64,000 nt of DNA, taken from an uncultured Pelagibacteraceae bacterium (GTDB taxonomy: Bacteria; Pseudomonadota; Alphaproteobacteria; Pelagibacterales; Pelagibacteraceae). Below the pieces are notes generated by a model. It had not been told where the DNA came from. It saw nothing but the letters and a program-made list of their open reading frames with translations, and did not search any database. Both the position numbers and the translations under genes were made by a program. Below, piece by piece: positions 9,833-19,663 of this stretch; position 1 is the first letter of the stretch, and every line of letters begins with the position of its first letter. Where the stretch lies: the NCBI GenBank assembly GCA_902600485.1, contig CACKJD010000001.1, positions 179,501 through 243,500 on the forward strand, given 5' to 3'.

Positions 9833-11102
9833 CTGGTTTATAAGGTCCTTCTTGTTTTACGCTAATATAATCTGCTTGTTCTTTAGACAACTTAGTCAAC
9901 TTGGCTCCAACTTTTTCTAAATGAAGCATAGCAACTTTTTCGTCTAGATGTTTTGGTAAAACATAAACTTTTTTTTCATATTTGTCAGAATTATTCCATA
10001 ATTCTATCTGAGCTGTAACTTGATTTGTAAATGATGCACTCATAACAAAACTTGGGTGTCCAGTCGCGCATCCTAAATTTACTAATCTTCCCTCTGCAAG
10101 TAGAATTATTCTTTTTTTGCTAGGGAGTTCTATTTCATGCACCTGAGGTTTTATTTCATCCCACTTGTAATTTCTAAGCGCTTCAACCTGAATTTCATTA
10201 TCAAAGTGACCAATATTACAAAGTATTGCTCTATCTTTCATGTCTCTCATGTGGTCAGCTGTTATGATATCTTTATTCCCAGTGGCAGTCACAACAATGT
10301 CAGCATGCTTTATCATATCGTCCATTAGGACTACTTGATAACCTTCCATAGCTGCTTGTAATGCACAAATTGGATCTGTTTCGGTTATCATTACTCTTGC
10401 GCCAGCTTGTCTTAATGATGCGGCACTACCTTTTCCTACATCACCAAAACCAGCTACTATGGCTACTTTTCCTGACATCATTACATCTGTCGCTCTTTTG
10501 ATACCATCTACTAAGCTTTCCCTGCAGCCATATAAATTATCAAATTTTGATTTTGTAACAGAGTCATTAACGTTAATCGCCGGAACCAAAAGAGTTCCTT
10601 CGCTTTCCATTTTTTTTAGAGCTAAAACACCTGTTGTTGTCTCCTCTGATAATCCTTTAATGTCTTTCATAAGATCTTTATAATCCTTATGCATTAAAGC
10701 TGTTAGATCTCCCCCATCATCTAAGATCATGTTAGGTTTCCATTCTTTTTTTCCTTCAATAGTTTGTCTTACACACCACCAATATTCATCCTCAGTTTCA
10801 CCTTTCCATGCAAAAACTGGAGTTCCAGATTTTGCGATAGCTGCGGCAGCGTGATCTTGAGTAGAAAATATATTACAAGATGACCATCTGCACTCAGCAC
10901 CAAGGTCAACTAAAGTTTCAATTAAGACTGCAGTTTGAATTGTCATATGCAAACACCCTAAAATCCTTGCACCCTTTAATGGACTCTTGCCCTTATATTC
11001 TTTTCTTAATGCCATTAGACCTGGCATTTCAGTTTCTGCGAGAGAAATTTCTTTTCTTCCAAAATCTGCTAAATTGATATCTTTTACTTTGTAATCAGTC
11101 AT
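9816..11102 (-). CDS. ahcY: Adenosylhomocysteinase
   Basis: [39 protein letters not shown]-terminal YKPDAYRY. Confidence 0.97.
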   Translation of the reverse strand: MTDYKVKDINLADFGRKEISLAETEMPGLMALRKEYKGKSPLKGARILGCLHMTIQTAVLIETLVDLGAECRWSSCNIFSTQDHAAAAIAKSGTPVFAWKGETEDEYWWCVRQTIEGKKEWKPNMILDDGGDLTALMHKDYKDLMKDIKGLSEETTTGVLALKKMESEGTLLVPAINVNDSVTKSKFDNLYGCRESLVDGIKRATDVMMSGKVAIVAGFGDVGKGSAASLRQAGARVMITETDPICALQAAMEGYQVVLMDDMIKHADIVVTATGNKDIITADHMRDMKDRAILCNIGHFDNEIQVEALRNYKWDEIKPQVHEIELPSKKRIILLAEGRLVNLGCATGHPSFVMSASFTNQVTAQIELWNNSDKYEKKVYVLPKHLDEKVAMLHLEKVGAKLTKLSKEQADYISVKQEGPYKPDAYRY

Positions 11103-11120
11103 TTTTTTTTCTGCTTGTAC

Positions 11121-11149
11121 ATTAATTCAAAATTTATTCAACTAGTCAA
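11121..11149 (-). promoter_or_regulatory. Candidate sigma70-like promoter for ahcY
   Basis: Minus strand TTGACT (11149-11144), 17-nt spacer, ATTAAT (11126-11121); the -35 overlaps the chvG stop codon. Confidence 0.35.
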
Positions 11150-12684
11150 TTTATGGTTGGAAAATAAATATCAACCCTTGCTCCATTTTTGGCCTTATTA
11201 TTTGATGCATTAACACTCCCACCGTGTAAATCTACAAGGTTTTTTACTATATTCAAACCTAGGCCAGAATGTTCTCCAAATTTTTCAGGTCTATTACTGT
11301 AAAATCTTTTAAAGATTTTTTCAGTATTTTTTTCCTTAAAACCTCTTCCTTCATCAACTACTGAAAGTTGGATTTTATCATTTTTATTTTTTTTAAGTTC
11401 GACAATAATTTTCTTATTATCTTCGCTAAAAGAAATAGAATTTTCAAGAAGATTTGCTAAAACTTGTTCAATTCTATTTTCGATACCTTTAATAAAGTAT
11501 CTTCCACCATTTTTTTGGATTTTAAAATTAATCTTAATTCCTCTTTTTGAAAAGTATATTCCATTAAAATCATCGACAACTGAATTGATAACTTCTTCTA
11601 AATCGATATTCTTCATTTGCTCTTGAGTTATAGCAACTTCATCTTTTAGCATTTGCGAATAGTCTGTAATTAGTCTTTCAATTCTTTCAACGTCATGTGA
11701 TAAGATTTTAATTAATTTTTCTTTCTCACTGTTACTACTTGTTTCACTTAAAATTTCTGAAGCACTTTTTAATGATGCAAGTGGATTTCTAATCTCGTGT
11801 ACTAAATCGGTAGAAAAGTTTTCTGCCGTATTTACTCTTTTTTGTAATTCATTTGTCATATCACTTAATGAGTGTGACAACATTCCTAATTCATCATTTC
11901 TTTTAACTAAATTTGTTAGATCGACTCTTTTTTTACTTCTCTCTTTAATACTTTGGGTAAAATTAACCAGATTCTTGATTGGCTTTAAAAAATACTTATT
12001 TAAAACCAAGGAAAAAATAAAAATTACAATACCCACAAATATAGCAGTACGTATTATAAAAGTTTTTCTTTCATTAATCGCGGTTTTAATCTCATTTGCA
12101 TTTTCTGAAATTAATAAATAACCAGACGGCTTATCATTTATTATTAAGTTTTTTACAGTAGATAATTTGAATTGCTGATAGCTTTCAGTTGTAAAAGTAA
12201 ATGGTTTACCAAAATTAGTTGAAGAAGCATAATTCGATATTTTTTCTTTTAGCTCTGTTTCTTTTTTTTGGTTTATTTTATCTTCTTGTGTAACTATTTC
12301 ATTATTATTTGTAGAAATATCAAATTCAACAATATCAATTCTCTGACTAAATGACCTGGGATCTAAGTCTAAAGTGTTAGTATCCGCTATTATATCATAA
12401 TCTTCATCTAAAAATACTACTCTATCAACGCTCTGAAATAGAAATCTTTTAGAAAATAAAAAATTTTTTATATCCTCTTTATTAAATTTAACATTCAGTC
12501 TATTTAGGTTTTGTATAGTATTGTTTAGGATTTGAATGTGTATTGAAGTTTTTTTTTTAATTAAATTTGGTTGAACGTAACTTAAATATATTATTGTTAG
12601 CGAACCTATAAACAAAAAGATAATTAGATTAATAAATAAGAATTTCTTTAAAATTGATAAATTTTTAATAATTGAGGAAAACAT
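11146..12684 (-). CDS. chvG: Sensor histidine kinase, ChvG-type
   Basis: Two TM segments, HAMP, DLVHEIRNPLASLKSASEIL H-box, GLGLNIVKNLVDLHGG; cotranscribed with an OmpR-family regulator next to polA. Confidence 0.85.
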   Translation of the reverse strand: MFSSIIKNLSILKKFLFINLIIFLFIGSLTIIYLSYVQPNLIKKKTSIHIQILNNTIQNLNRLNVKFNKEDIKNFLFSKRFLFQSVDRVVFLDEDYDIIADTNTLDLDPRSFSQRIDIVEFDISTNNNEIVTQEDKINQKKETELKEKISNYASSTNFGKPFTFTTESYQQFKLSTVKNLIINDKPSGYLLISENANEIKTAINERKTFIIRTAIFVGIVIFIFSLVLNKYFLKPIKNLVNFTQSIKERSKKRVDLTNLVKRNDELGMLSHSLSDMTNELQKRVNTAENFSTDLVHEIRNPLASLKSASEILSETSSNSEKEKLIKILSHDVERIERLITDYSQMLKDEVAITQEQMKNIDLEEVINSVVDDFNGIYFSKRGIKINFKIQKNGGRYFIKGIENRIEQVLANLLENSISFSEDNKKIIVELKKNKNDKIQLSVVDEGRGFKEKNTEKIFKRFYSNRPEKFGEHSGLGLNIVKNLVDLHGGSVNASNNKAKNGARVDIYFPTIN

Positions 12685-13382
12685 TAACTAACATTCCATC
12701 TGTAACCACTGCCATATCTAGTTTCGATAGCTGAGAAATTTTCATCGACTTTTTTAAATTTTTTCCTAATTCTTTTCACATGGCTATCAATTGTTCTATC
12801 TTCTATATCTGTATCCTCTCTATAAGCAATATCCATCAATTGCGCTCTTTCTTTTATTATGCCTGGTCTTTTTGCTAATTCTTGAACTATTAAAAATTCA
12901 GTAGTAGTTAATTTATCTGGTAGTTGTTTACCACCCCATTCACATTCTAATTGTGACGGATCAAGTTTAAGTTTTCCGTGATTAATAATATTTTTTGTAT
13001 CCTCAATATTAACATTCTTTTTTCTTAATTGAACACGAATTCTTTCAATTAAAACTTTTATAGAAAAACCTCCAGATTTTTTCACAAAATCATCTGCACC
13101 AAGTTTTAGTCCTAATAGTTCATCTACTTCCTCATCTTTGGAAGTTAAAAATATAACTGGGAGAGAAGTTTTTTTTCTTAATTTTTTAAGTAATTCTTCT
13201 CCATCCATTTTTGGCATTTTAATATCAATTATAGCTAGATCTGGAGGTGTTCTGGATAGACCAATGAGTGCACTTTCTCCGTCCAAATATGTTTGAACTT
13301 TAAATCCTTCTTTTTCTAAAGCTATACTAATGCTGGTTAGAATATTTCTATCATCATCTACTAATGCAATTGTTTGAGTCAT
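12684..13382 (-). CDS. chvI: OmpR-family response regulator, ChvI-type
   Basis: Receiver domain (DDD, DIKMP, K) plus winged helix ending [13 protein letters not shown]. Confidence 0.87.
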   Translation of the reverse strand: MTQTIALVDDDRNILTSISIALEKEGFKVQTYLDGESALIGLSRTPPDLAIIDIKMPKMDGEELLKKLRKKTSLPVIFLTSKDEEVDELLGLKLGADDFVKKSGGFSIKVLIERIRVQLRKKNVNIEDTKNIINHGKLKLDPSQLECEWGGKQLPDKLTTTEFLIVQELAKRPGIIKERAQLMDIAYREDTDIEDRTIDSHVKRIRKKFKKVDENFSAIETRYGSGYRWNVS

Positions 13383-13430
13383 GCAGTAATTAAAAATACT
13401 AAATTGTTATAATTTGGGCAATAGTTTATC

Positions 13431-16205
13431 TTATTGTAACAAGCCCCAATTTTCACCTATATTAACATCTACAAGTATTGGAATTGAAAATGAATGCAAA
13501 TCACTTTTTTGAACACTTTTCATTCCATTCTCTACTAAATTTTTTATATTTTCTATATTTTCTTTCTTAACCTCAAAAATTAACTCATCATGAATTTGTA
13601 AAAGTAACTTACAGTCTTTTATTTTTTTAACTTTAATTTTTTCAAAAATATTGATCATTGCCATTCTCATTAGCTCAGATGCTGATCCTTGGATTGGTGC
13701 ATTTATAGCGGCTCTTTCTTGAAAATTTCTTACATTAAAATTTTTATCGTTAATTCCTGTTATATGAGTTCTTCTTCCAAAGATATTATTAACATATCCA
13801 CTTTTTCTACAAAAATTTATAGTGGTTGACATATAATCTTTAATCTCAGGGAATTTTTTAAAGTAAGATTTAAGAAATTCATCAGCTTCACTAGTTGTCA
13901 CAGAGATTTGTTTTGCGAGACCATACTGAGAAATACCATAAATTATTCCAAAATTTATTGCTTTTGCTTTACGCCTCAGCTCAGATGTGACATCTTTTAT
14001 TTTTACGTTAAAAACCTGGCTTGCTGTTAATGAATGTATGTCCTCTTTATTATTAAAAGCTTTTTTAAGTTCTTTAACATCTGCAAGATCAGCCAATATT
14101 CTCATCTCGATTTGATTATAGTCTGCAGATAGAAGGTTGCATCCTTTATCTGAAATAAATGCTTTTCTAATTTCTTTTCCGTCATTAGATTTAATCGGAA
14201 TATTCTGTAAATTGGGATCACTTGATGCTAATCTACCTGTTGTTGTAGCGGCTAATAAAAAACTAGTATGCACTCTACTTGTGTTAGGATTAAGGAATTC
14301 TGGTAAAGAGTCTGAATAAGTATTTTTTAATTTTGTAAGCTGTCTCCACTCTAAAACAAGTTGTGGTAACTCATGGCCTTTGTAAGCGAGATCTTCTAAT
14401 ACGCTAGCACCAGTAGCAAAACTACCTTTCTTCGTTTTTTTTAGAGCAGATATTTTCAGGTCGTTATATAAAACCTCTCCAAGTTGCTTAGTAGATCCAA
14501 TTTTAAATTCTTTTTTTGATATTTTAAAAATTTTTTTTTCTAAATTGGAGATTTTTTTTTGAAAATTTTCAGACAATTTATTTAAAAATTTTTTGTCGAG
14601 TTTTATTCCATTCATTTCCATGTGTGCTAAAATTTTAATTAATGGTTTTTCAAAAGTCTCGTAGATATTCATTAATTTTTCATTTTTGAGATTAATTAAA
14701 AATTTCTTATAAAGTCTGAAAGTAATATCTGCATCTTCAGCAGCATAGTCCTTTGCAACTTCAATTTTAACTTCACTAAAATTTATTTGTTTTTTTCCAC
14801 TTCCTACAAGATCTTTGTATGAAATTGTTTTATGACCTAAATGAATTTCTGATAGAGTATCCATATTGTGCCTATTTTTTCCAGCATCTAATACATAAGA
14901 CATTAACATTGTGTCTTCCAATGGTTCTAAATCAACACCTCTATGATAAAGTATGATATAATCAAATTTGATGTTTTGACCAATCTTTTTAATACTTTTG
15001 TCTTCTAGGATATTCTGCAATTTTTTTAATACATTTTTTTCCATTAAATTCTGAAAATTTTTATGGTTTAAAGGTATGTAATAAGCCTCACCAATTTTTG
15101 GTGAAATGGATATACCAATTAATTCTGCTTGGTGTGGATCAAGAGAGCTTGTCTCTGTATCAATAGATATTTCACTTTCTTGTTCAATTTTAGATATTAA
15201 TTCACTGAGTTCATTTTCATTTTTTACTAATATATACTTTTTTTTATCAATTTTACTTTCTTGCTTAGATTGGGAAAATTCTTGTCTATTGTCTTTAAAA
15301 TCAACTTCGCCATAAGTTGATATTGCTGAACTCAACAACCTATTAAATTCCATATCCCTTAAAAAATTATACAATTTTTTTTTATCAATCTGTTTTAGAA
15401 CAAAATCACTGTACGGAACTTTGACGGGTACATCTTTTTTTAAAGTAACTAGTTTTTTACTAATCACTGCTTTTTGTTTGTTTTCAATAAGTGTTTCTCT
15501 TCTTTTGTTTTGCTTAATGTTTTTAGAATTTGTCAGAAGATTTTCTAAGGTTCCATACTCATTTATTAATTCTGCAGCAGTTTTAATTCCTATACCAGGT
15601 ACACCAGGTACATTATCACTGCTATCTCCTGCTAAAGATTGAACATCTATTACTTTCTCTGCTTTTACACCAAATTTTTTTTGAATATCTTCTTCATTAA
15701 TGAACTTATTTTTCATTGGGTCATAAATTCTTATATTTTTTTTATATAACTGCATTAAATCTTTATCTGAAGATACAATTGTAACATCTCCCCCCTTTTT
15801 TATTATTTGTTCACTATAAGTTGCTATTAAGTCATCTGCTTCATAATTAATAAGTTCTATAGATGGTAAATTAAAAGCCTCTACAGATTTTCTAATGTAG
15901 TCAAATTGTGGAATCAAATCATCGGGTGCATCTGATCTATTTGCTTTATACTCAGAATAAATCTCATTTCTAAAATTTTTTCTAGCAGAGTCAAATATGA
16001 CAGCAAAATGAGTAGGCTTAGACTCATTATCAGAGGATTTTGCATCTTCTAATAATTTGAATAACATGTTGCAAAATCCAGCTACAGCTCCTGTTGGTAG
16101 CCCATCAGATTTTCTAGATAAAGGTGGTAATGCATAGTAAGCTCTGAAGATATATCCAGATCCATCGATTAAATAGTAATTATCTTTTTTGGATGCTTTG
16201 CTCAT
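13431..16205 (-). CDS. polA: DNA polymerase I
   Basis: 5'-3' exonuclease, 3'-5' exonuclease (ISIDTETSSLDP) and polymerase A motifs (SADYNQIEMRILADL, RRKAKAINFGIIYGIS, LLLQIHDELIFEV). Confidence 0.97.
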   Translation of the reverse strand: MSKASKKDNYYLIDGSGYIFRAYYALPPLSRKSDGLPTGAVAGFCNMLFKLLEDAKSSDNESKPTHFAVIFDSARKNFRNEIYSEYKANRSDAPDDLIPQFDYIRKSVEAFNLPSIELINYEADDLIATYSEQIIKKGGDVTIVSSDKDLMQLYKKNIRIYDPMKNKFINEEDIQKKFGVKAEKVIDVQSLAGDSSDNVPGVPGIGIKTAAELINEYGTLENLLTNSKNIKQNKRRETLIENKQKAVISKKLVTLKKDVPVKVPYSDFVLKQIDKKKLYNFLRDMEFNRLLSSAISTYGEVDFKDNRQEFSQSKQESKIDKKKYILVKNENELSELISKIEQESEISIDTETSSLDPHQAELIGISISPKIGEAYYIPLNHKNFQNLMEKNVLKKLQNILEDKSIKKIGQNIKFDYIILYHRGVDLEPLEDTMLMSYVLDAGKNRHNMDTLSEIHLGHKTISYKDLVGSGKKQINFSEVKIEVAKDYAAEDADITFRLYKKFLINLKNEKLMNIYETFEKPLIKILAHMEMNGIKLDKKFLNKLSENFQKKISNLEKKIFKISKKEFKIGSTKQLGEVLYNDLKISALKKTKKGSFATGASVLEDLAYKGHELPQLVLEWRQLTKLKNTYSDSLPEFLNPNTSRVHTSFLLAATTTGRLASSDPNLQNIPIKSNDGKEIRKAFISDKGCNLLSADYNQIEMRILADLADVKELKKAFNNKEDIHSLTASQVFNVKIKDVTSELRRKAKAINFGIIYGISQYGLAKQISVTTSEADEFLKSYFKKFPEIKDYMSTTINFCRKSGYVNNIFGRRTHITGINDKNFNVRNFQERAAINAPIQGSASELMRMAMINIFEKIKVKKIKDCKLLLQIHDELIFEVKKENIENIKNLVENGMKSVQKSDLHSFSIPILVDVNIGENWGLLQ

Positions 16206-16255
16206 TAATAAATTTTATTTTAATTTATCTTAATGTTATAAGTCTATAAATCTAA

Positions 16256-17173
16256 ATGAATAATAAAATTGTACTTTCTGTCAAAAATCTAAACAAAACC
16301 TACAACAAAAAAATTCATGCTCTTAGAAATTTAAACTTAGAGGTGAAAGAAGGAGAAATTTTCGGCTTATTGGGTCCTAACGGTGCGGGGAAAAGTACTT
16401 TTATAAATATTCTTGCAGGACTAACAACTAAAACTTCTGGAAATGTAGATGTTTGGGGCTTCAACATGGACAAAAACCCTAGACAAGTTAGAGCTTCACT
16501 AGGGATAGTCCCTCAAGAGATAAATGTTGATCCTTTTTTTACACCAAAAAAATTATTGGAACTTCAGGCTGGTCTTTATGGTATAAAAAAAAAAGATAGA
16601 ATTACTGATATTATATTAGATCTAGTCTCTCTTAATGAAAAAGCTAATAGCTACACAAGAAATTTATCAGGTGGTATGCAGAGGAGACTTTTAATTGCAA
16701 AAGCATTAGTACATAAACCACCAATTGTAATTTTAGATGAACCTACTGCTGGAGTTGATGTAGAGTTACGAAAGAGATTATTAGATAACGTAAAATCTTT
16801 AAGAGACATAGGTGTAACAATTATACTTACCACTCATTATTTATCTGAAGCAGAAGAAATGTGTGACCGAATTGGTATTATTAATCGAGGAAACTTGATT
16901 GCACTGGAAACTACTGAAAATATGTTAAATAAAATACAAACAAAAATAGTTAAATTCTCATTAAATAAAAAGGTAGAATTAATTGATACCACAAAAAAAA
17001 AATTAAAGATAATAAAAAATAATGAAAAAGAGCTAGTCGTATCCTACGAAAAAAATATTATTAATATACAAGAAATAATTGATGTTATCAAAAGCCAAAA
17101 GATTGATATTTTCGATGTACAATCAAGGGATCCAGACCTTGAAGATGTATTTATAAAATTGATAAAAAACTAG
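16256..17173 (+). CDS. ABC transporter ATP-binding protein (ABC-2/DrrA-CcmA type)
   Basis: Walker A GPNGAGKST, signature LSGGMQRRLLIAKAL, Walker B IVILDEPTAGVD; C-terminal extension. Confidence 0.92.
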   Translation: MNNKIVLSVKNLNKTYNKKIHALRNLNLEVKEGEIFGLLGPNGAGKSTFINILAGLTTKTSGNVDVWGFNMDKNPRQVRASLGIVPQEINVDPFFTPKKLLELQAGLYGIKKKDRITDIILDLVSLNEKANSYTRNLSGGMQRRLLIAKALVHKPPIVILDEPTAGVDVELRKRLLDNVKSLRDIGVTIILTTHYLSEAEEMCDRIGIINRGNLIALETTENMLNKIQTKIVKFSLNKKVELIDTTKKKLKIIKNNEKELVVSYEKNIINIQEIIDVIKSQKIDIFDVQSRDPDLEDVFIKLIKN

Positions 17174-17205
17174 ATAAATCTTTAACAAAAATATATAATA
17201 ATTGA

Positions 17206-17757
17206 ATGGATAGCGTTCGGTCAAATCAAAATCAAAAAATTTTAAAAAATTTTTTTATAATAATCTTGGGAAGTTTAATTTTAACAATATCAGCAAAGAT
17301 AAAAATTCCTTTTTATCCTGTGCCAATGACAATGCAAACATTTGTAGTTTTGTTTTTAGGCATAGCATTTGGTTACAAAATTGGTTTATCGATAATAACC
17401 GTGTATTTATTTGAAGGAATTTTAGGATTGCCAGTTTTCTCTAATTCTCCTGAAAAAGGAGTTGGTTTAGTTTACTTTACAGGACCAACTATGGGTTATC
17501 TAATTGGATTTTTGAGTGCAGTTTTTTTGACAGGTTATTTTAACTTTGGAAAAAATATAATACAAAATTTTTTTAAAATTCTTATATCAGTTTCAACTAT
17601 TTATATTTTGGGATTAATATGGTTAGGAAGTCTAATTGGATGGGATAAACCCATTTTTGAGCTTGGTGCAAAACCTTTTCTATTAGCAGAATTGTTCAAG
17701 ATCCTGATTTTAACTTTTCTTGCTTCAAAACTTGTAAAGTTTAGAAAATCTATCTAG
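17206..17757 (+). CDS. bioY: Biotin transporter BioY
   Basis: Small polytopic protein with AKIKIPFYPVPMTMQTFVVLFLG and GPTMGYLIGF motifs. Confidence 0.9.
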   Translation: MDSVRSNQNQKILKNFFIIILGSLILTISAKIKIPFYPVPMTMQTFVVLFLGIAFGYKIGLSIITVYLFEGILGLPVFSNSPEKGVGLVYFTGPTMGYLIGFLSAVFLTGYFNFGKNIIQNFFKILISVSTIYILGLIWLGSLIGWDKPIFELGAKPFLLAELFKILILTFLASKLVKFRKSI

Positions 17758-18322
17758 GGGATCTTTTAGATAAAATTCTTTGAAGAGTCCTTCGATGCAT
17801 CTTTAATCTTCTAGCTGTCTCAGAAACATTTCTATTGCAAAGTTCGAATACTCTGTGAATATGTTCCCATTTTACTCGATCAGCTGACATCGGATTTTCA
17901 GGCGGATCTGCTTTTTTATTTGGATTAGCTAAAAGAGCCTTTTCAACATCATCTGCATCAGCTGGTTTTGCCAAATAATCTATAGCGCCTTGTTTGATTG
18001 CTGCAACGGCTGTTGGGATGTTTCCATACCCTGTTAACATTACTACTCTGCTGTTTGAATTTGAATTTTGTATCTCTTTTACAACCTCAAGACCGTTACC
18101 ATCACCTAGTCTTAAGTCTACTACAGCAAAAGCCGGCTTATTATTTTTTACAGCATCTAGACCTTTTTTTACACCTTCAGCTTGTGAAACCTTAAAGCCC
18201 TTCTTTTCCATAGCTCTTGCAAGCCTTTCTCTAAAGGGATTATCGTCATCTACAATTAGAAGAGTTTTGTCTTCAAATTCGTTAATATTTTTTAGCTTTT
18301 CTGTCTCCATAAAGGAATACAT
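17750..18322 (-). CDS. regA: RegA/ActR/PrrA-type response regulator
   Basis: Receiver domain plus Fis-type HTH (NVSETARRLKMHRRTLQRILSKRSPR). Alternative start METEKLK at 18310. Confidence 0.88.
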   Translation of the reverse strand: MYSFMETEKLKNINEFEDKTLLIVDDDNPFRERLARAMEKKGFKVSQAEGVKKGLDAVKNNKPAFAVVDLRLGDGNGLEVVKEIQNSNSNSRVVMLTGYGNIPTAVAAIKQGAIDYLAKPADADDVEKALLANPNKKADPPENPMSADRVKWEHIHRVFELCNRNVSETARRLKMHRRTLQRILSKRSPR

Positions 18323-18420
18323 ATGGTCATAAATCCTAAAATTTCAATAGTTTAAAAAAGCCAAAAAAACTTCATAATTTTCTTTACAGAGCTCACTATA
18401 TAAGTAAAAAACGACTTACG

Positions 18421-18452
18421 AAAATTGCATACAAGTTATGCAGTTTTTTTTT
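18421..18452 (+). terminator. Intrinsic-terminator-like hairpin in the speC leader
   Basis: AAAATTGCATA-CAAGT-TATGCAGTTTT (11-bp stem including one T:G, 5-nt loop) running into a T9 tract (18444-18452); 26 nt upstream of the speC ATG. Confidence 0.6.
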
Positions 18453-18478
18453 GTTAAATTTTTTTTAAGGAGCTAAAA

Positions 18479-19657
18479 ATGAAAAAATTTAAATCGGTTT
18501 ATGAACTAATAACTGAGTTAAAACCATCTGATCCAGTGTACTGCATCAGAAAAAAATCAATAAAAAAAGCTTCAAAATACTTTATAAAAAATTTTCCAGG
18601 TAAAATTTTATACGCAGTTAAAACCAATCCGAACAAAGAAGTTGTTAAAACATTAATTGAAAGCGGTATAAAAAACTTTGATGTAGCATCTATTAAAGAA
18701 ATACAAGACATAAAAGAAATAGATAGTTCTTTAGATTGCTCATATATGCATACCGTTAAAAGTAGAGAAGATATAAGAGATGCATATTTCAAATTTGGGG
18801 TAAAAGCATTCTCGCTGGATACAAAGGACGAACTAATCAAAATTCTAGAGACTACTAATCACGCAAATGATTTAGAATTATTTGTAAGAATTGCAGTTTC
18901 AAATGAGCACGCAGAAATTGATTTGTCAAAAAAATTTGGTGTTAATAATAATGAGGCCCCAGGCCTAATCAGACTTACAAACCAATATACAAAAAGATTA
19001 GGTCTAAGCTTTCATGTTGGATCTCAATGTATGCACCCAATTTCTTATACAAAAGGAATAACTGAAATTGGAAATTTAATTAAGAAAACAAAAATTATAC
19101 CAAAAGTAATAAATATAGGTGGGGGATTTCCAACTATTTATCCCGACTTAATTCCTCAATCTTTGAATAGCTACTTTCTGGAAATAAAAAAATCATTAAA
19201 TACTCTCAAAATAGATAAATTACCAGAAATTATATGCGAGCCTGGTAGAGCACTGGTAGCAGAGTCGGGTTCAACAATTGTAAGAGTAAATTTAAGAAAA
19301 AAACAAAAGCTTTATATTAATGATGGCACCTATGGAACTTTATTTGATGGAGGTGTTCCAAATATAGTGTATCCATCAAGACTTATTACAAATGGTAGAA
19401 TGATATCAAAAAAAATGACAGCATTTGATTTTTATGGTCCAACGTGTGATAGCATGGATTATATGAAAGGTCCTTTTGTACTTCCAAACAATATAAAGGA
19501 AAATGATTACATAGAACTAGGACAACTTGGTGCTTATGGTCTTACATTTAGAACACAGTTTAACGGGTTTTATTCCGACAAAATTTATGAAGTTGATGAT
19601 GAACCTGTAATGACTATGTATGATAAAGATAAAAGCAAAAGTTATTTGGTTGCTTAA
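18479..19657 (+). CDS. speC: Type III PLP-dependent decarboxylase, probable ornithine decarboxylase
   Basis: ILYAVKTNP PLP-Lys motif, HVGSQC, INIGGGFP, EPGRALVAESG and GPTCDSMDY; AAGGAG SD upstream. Confidence 0.87.
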   Translation: MKKFKSVYELITELKPSDPVYCIRKKSIKKASKYFIKNFPGKILYAVKTNPNKEVVKTLIESGIKNFDVASIKEIQDIKEIDSSLDCSYMHTVKSREDIRDAYFKFGVKAFSLDTKDELIKILETTNHANDLELFVRIAVSNEHAEIDLSKKFGVNNNEAPGLIRLTNQYTKRLGLSFHVGSQCMHPISYTKGITEIGNLIKKTKIIPKVINIGGGFPTIYPDLIPQSLNSYFLEIKKSLNTLKIDKLPEIICEPGRALVAESGSTIVRVNLRKKQKLYINDGTYGTLFDGGVPNIVYPSRLITNGRMISKKMTAFDFYGPTCDSMDYMKGPFVLPNNIKENDYIELGQLGAYGLTFRTQFNGFYSDKIYEVDDEPVMTMYDKDKSKSYLVA

Positions 19658-19663
19658 AACCCT

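Noticed and set aside
11103-11145. SAH or SAM-V type riboswitch upstream of ahcY
   Set aside because: The leader after the candidate promoter is only about 12 nt, and the whole gap is 43 nt with no conserved aptamer core recognised.
17994-18332. 112-aa (and 65-aa) plus-strand ORFs antisense to regA
   Set aside because: They lie opposite a well-supported RegA-type CDS; composition looks like a reverse-strand shadow with no recognisable domain.
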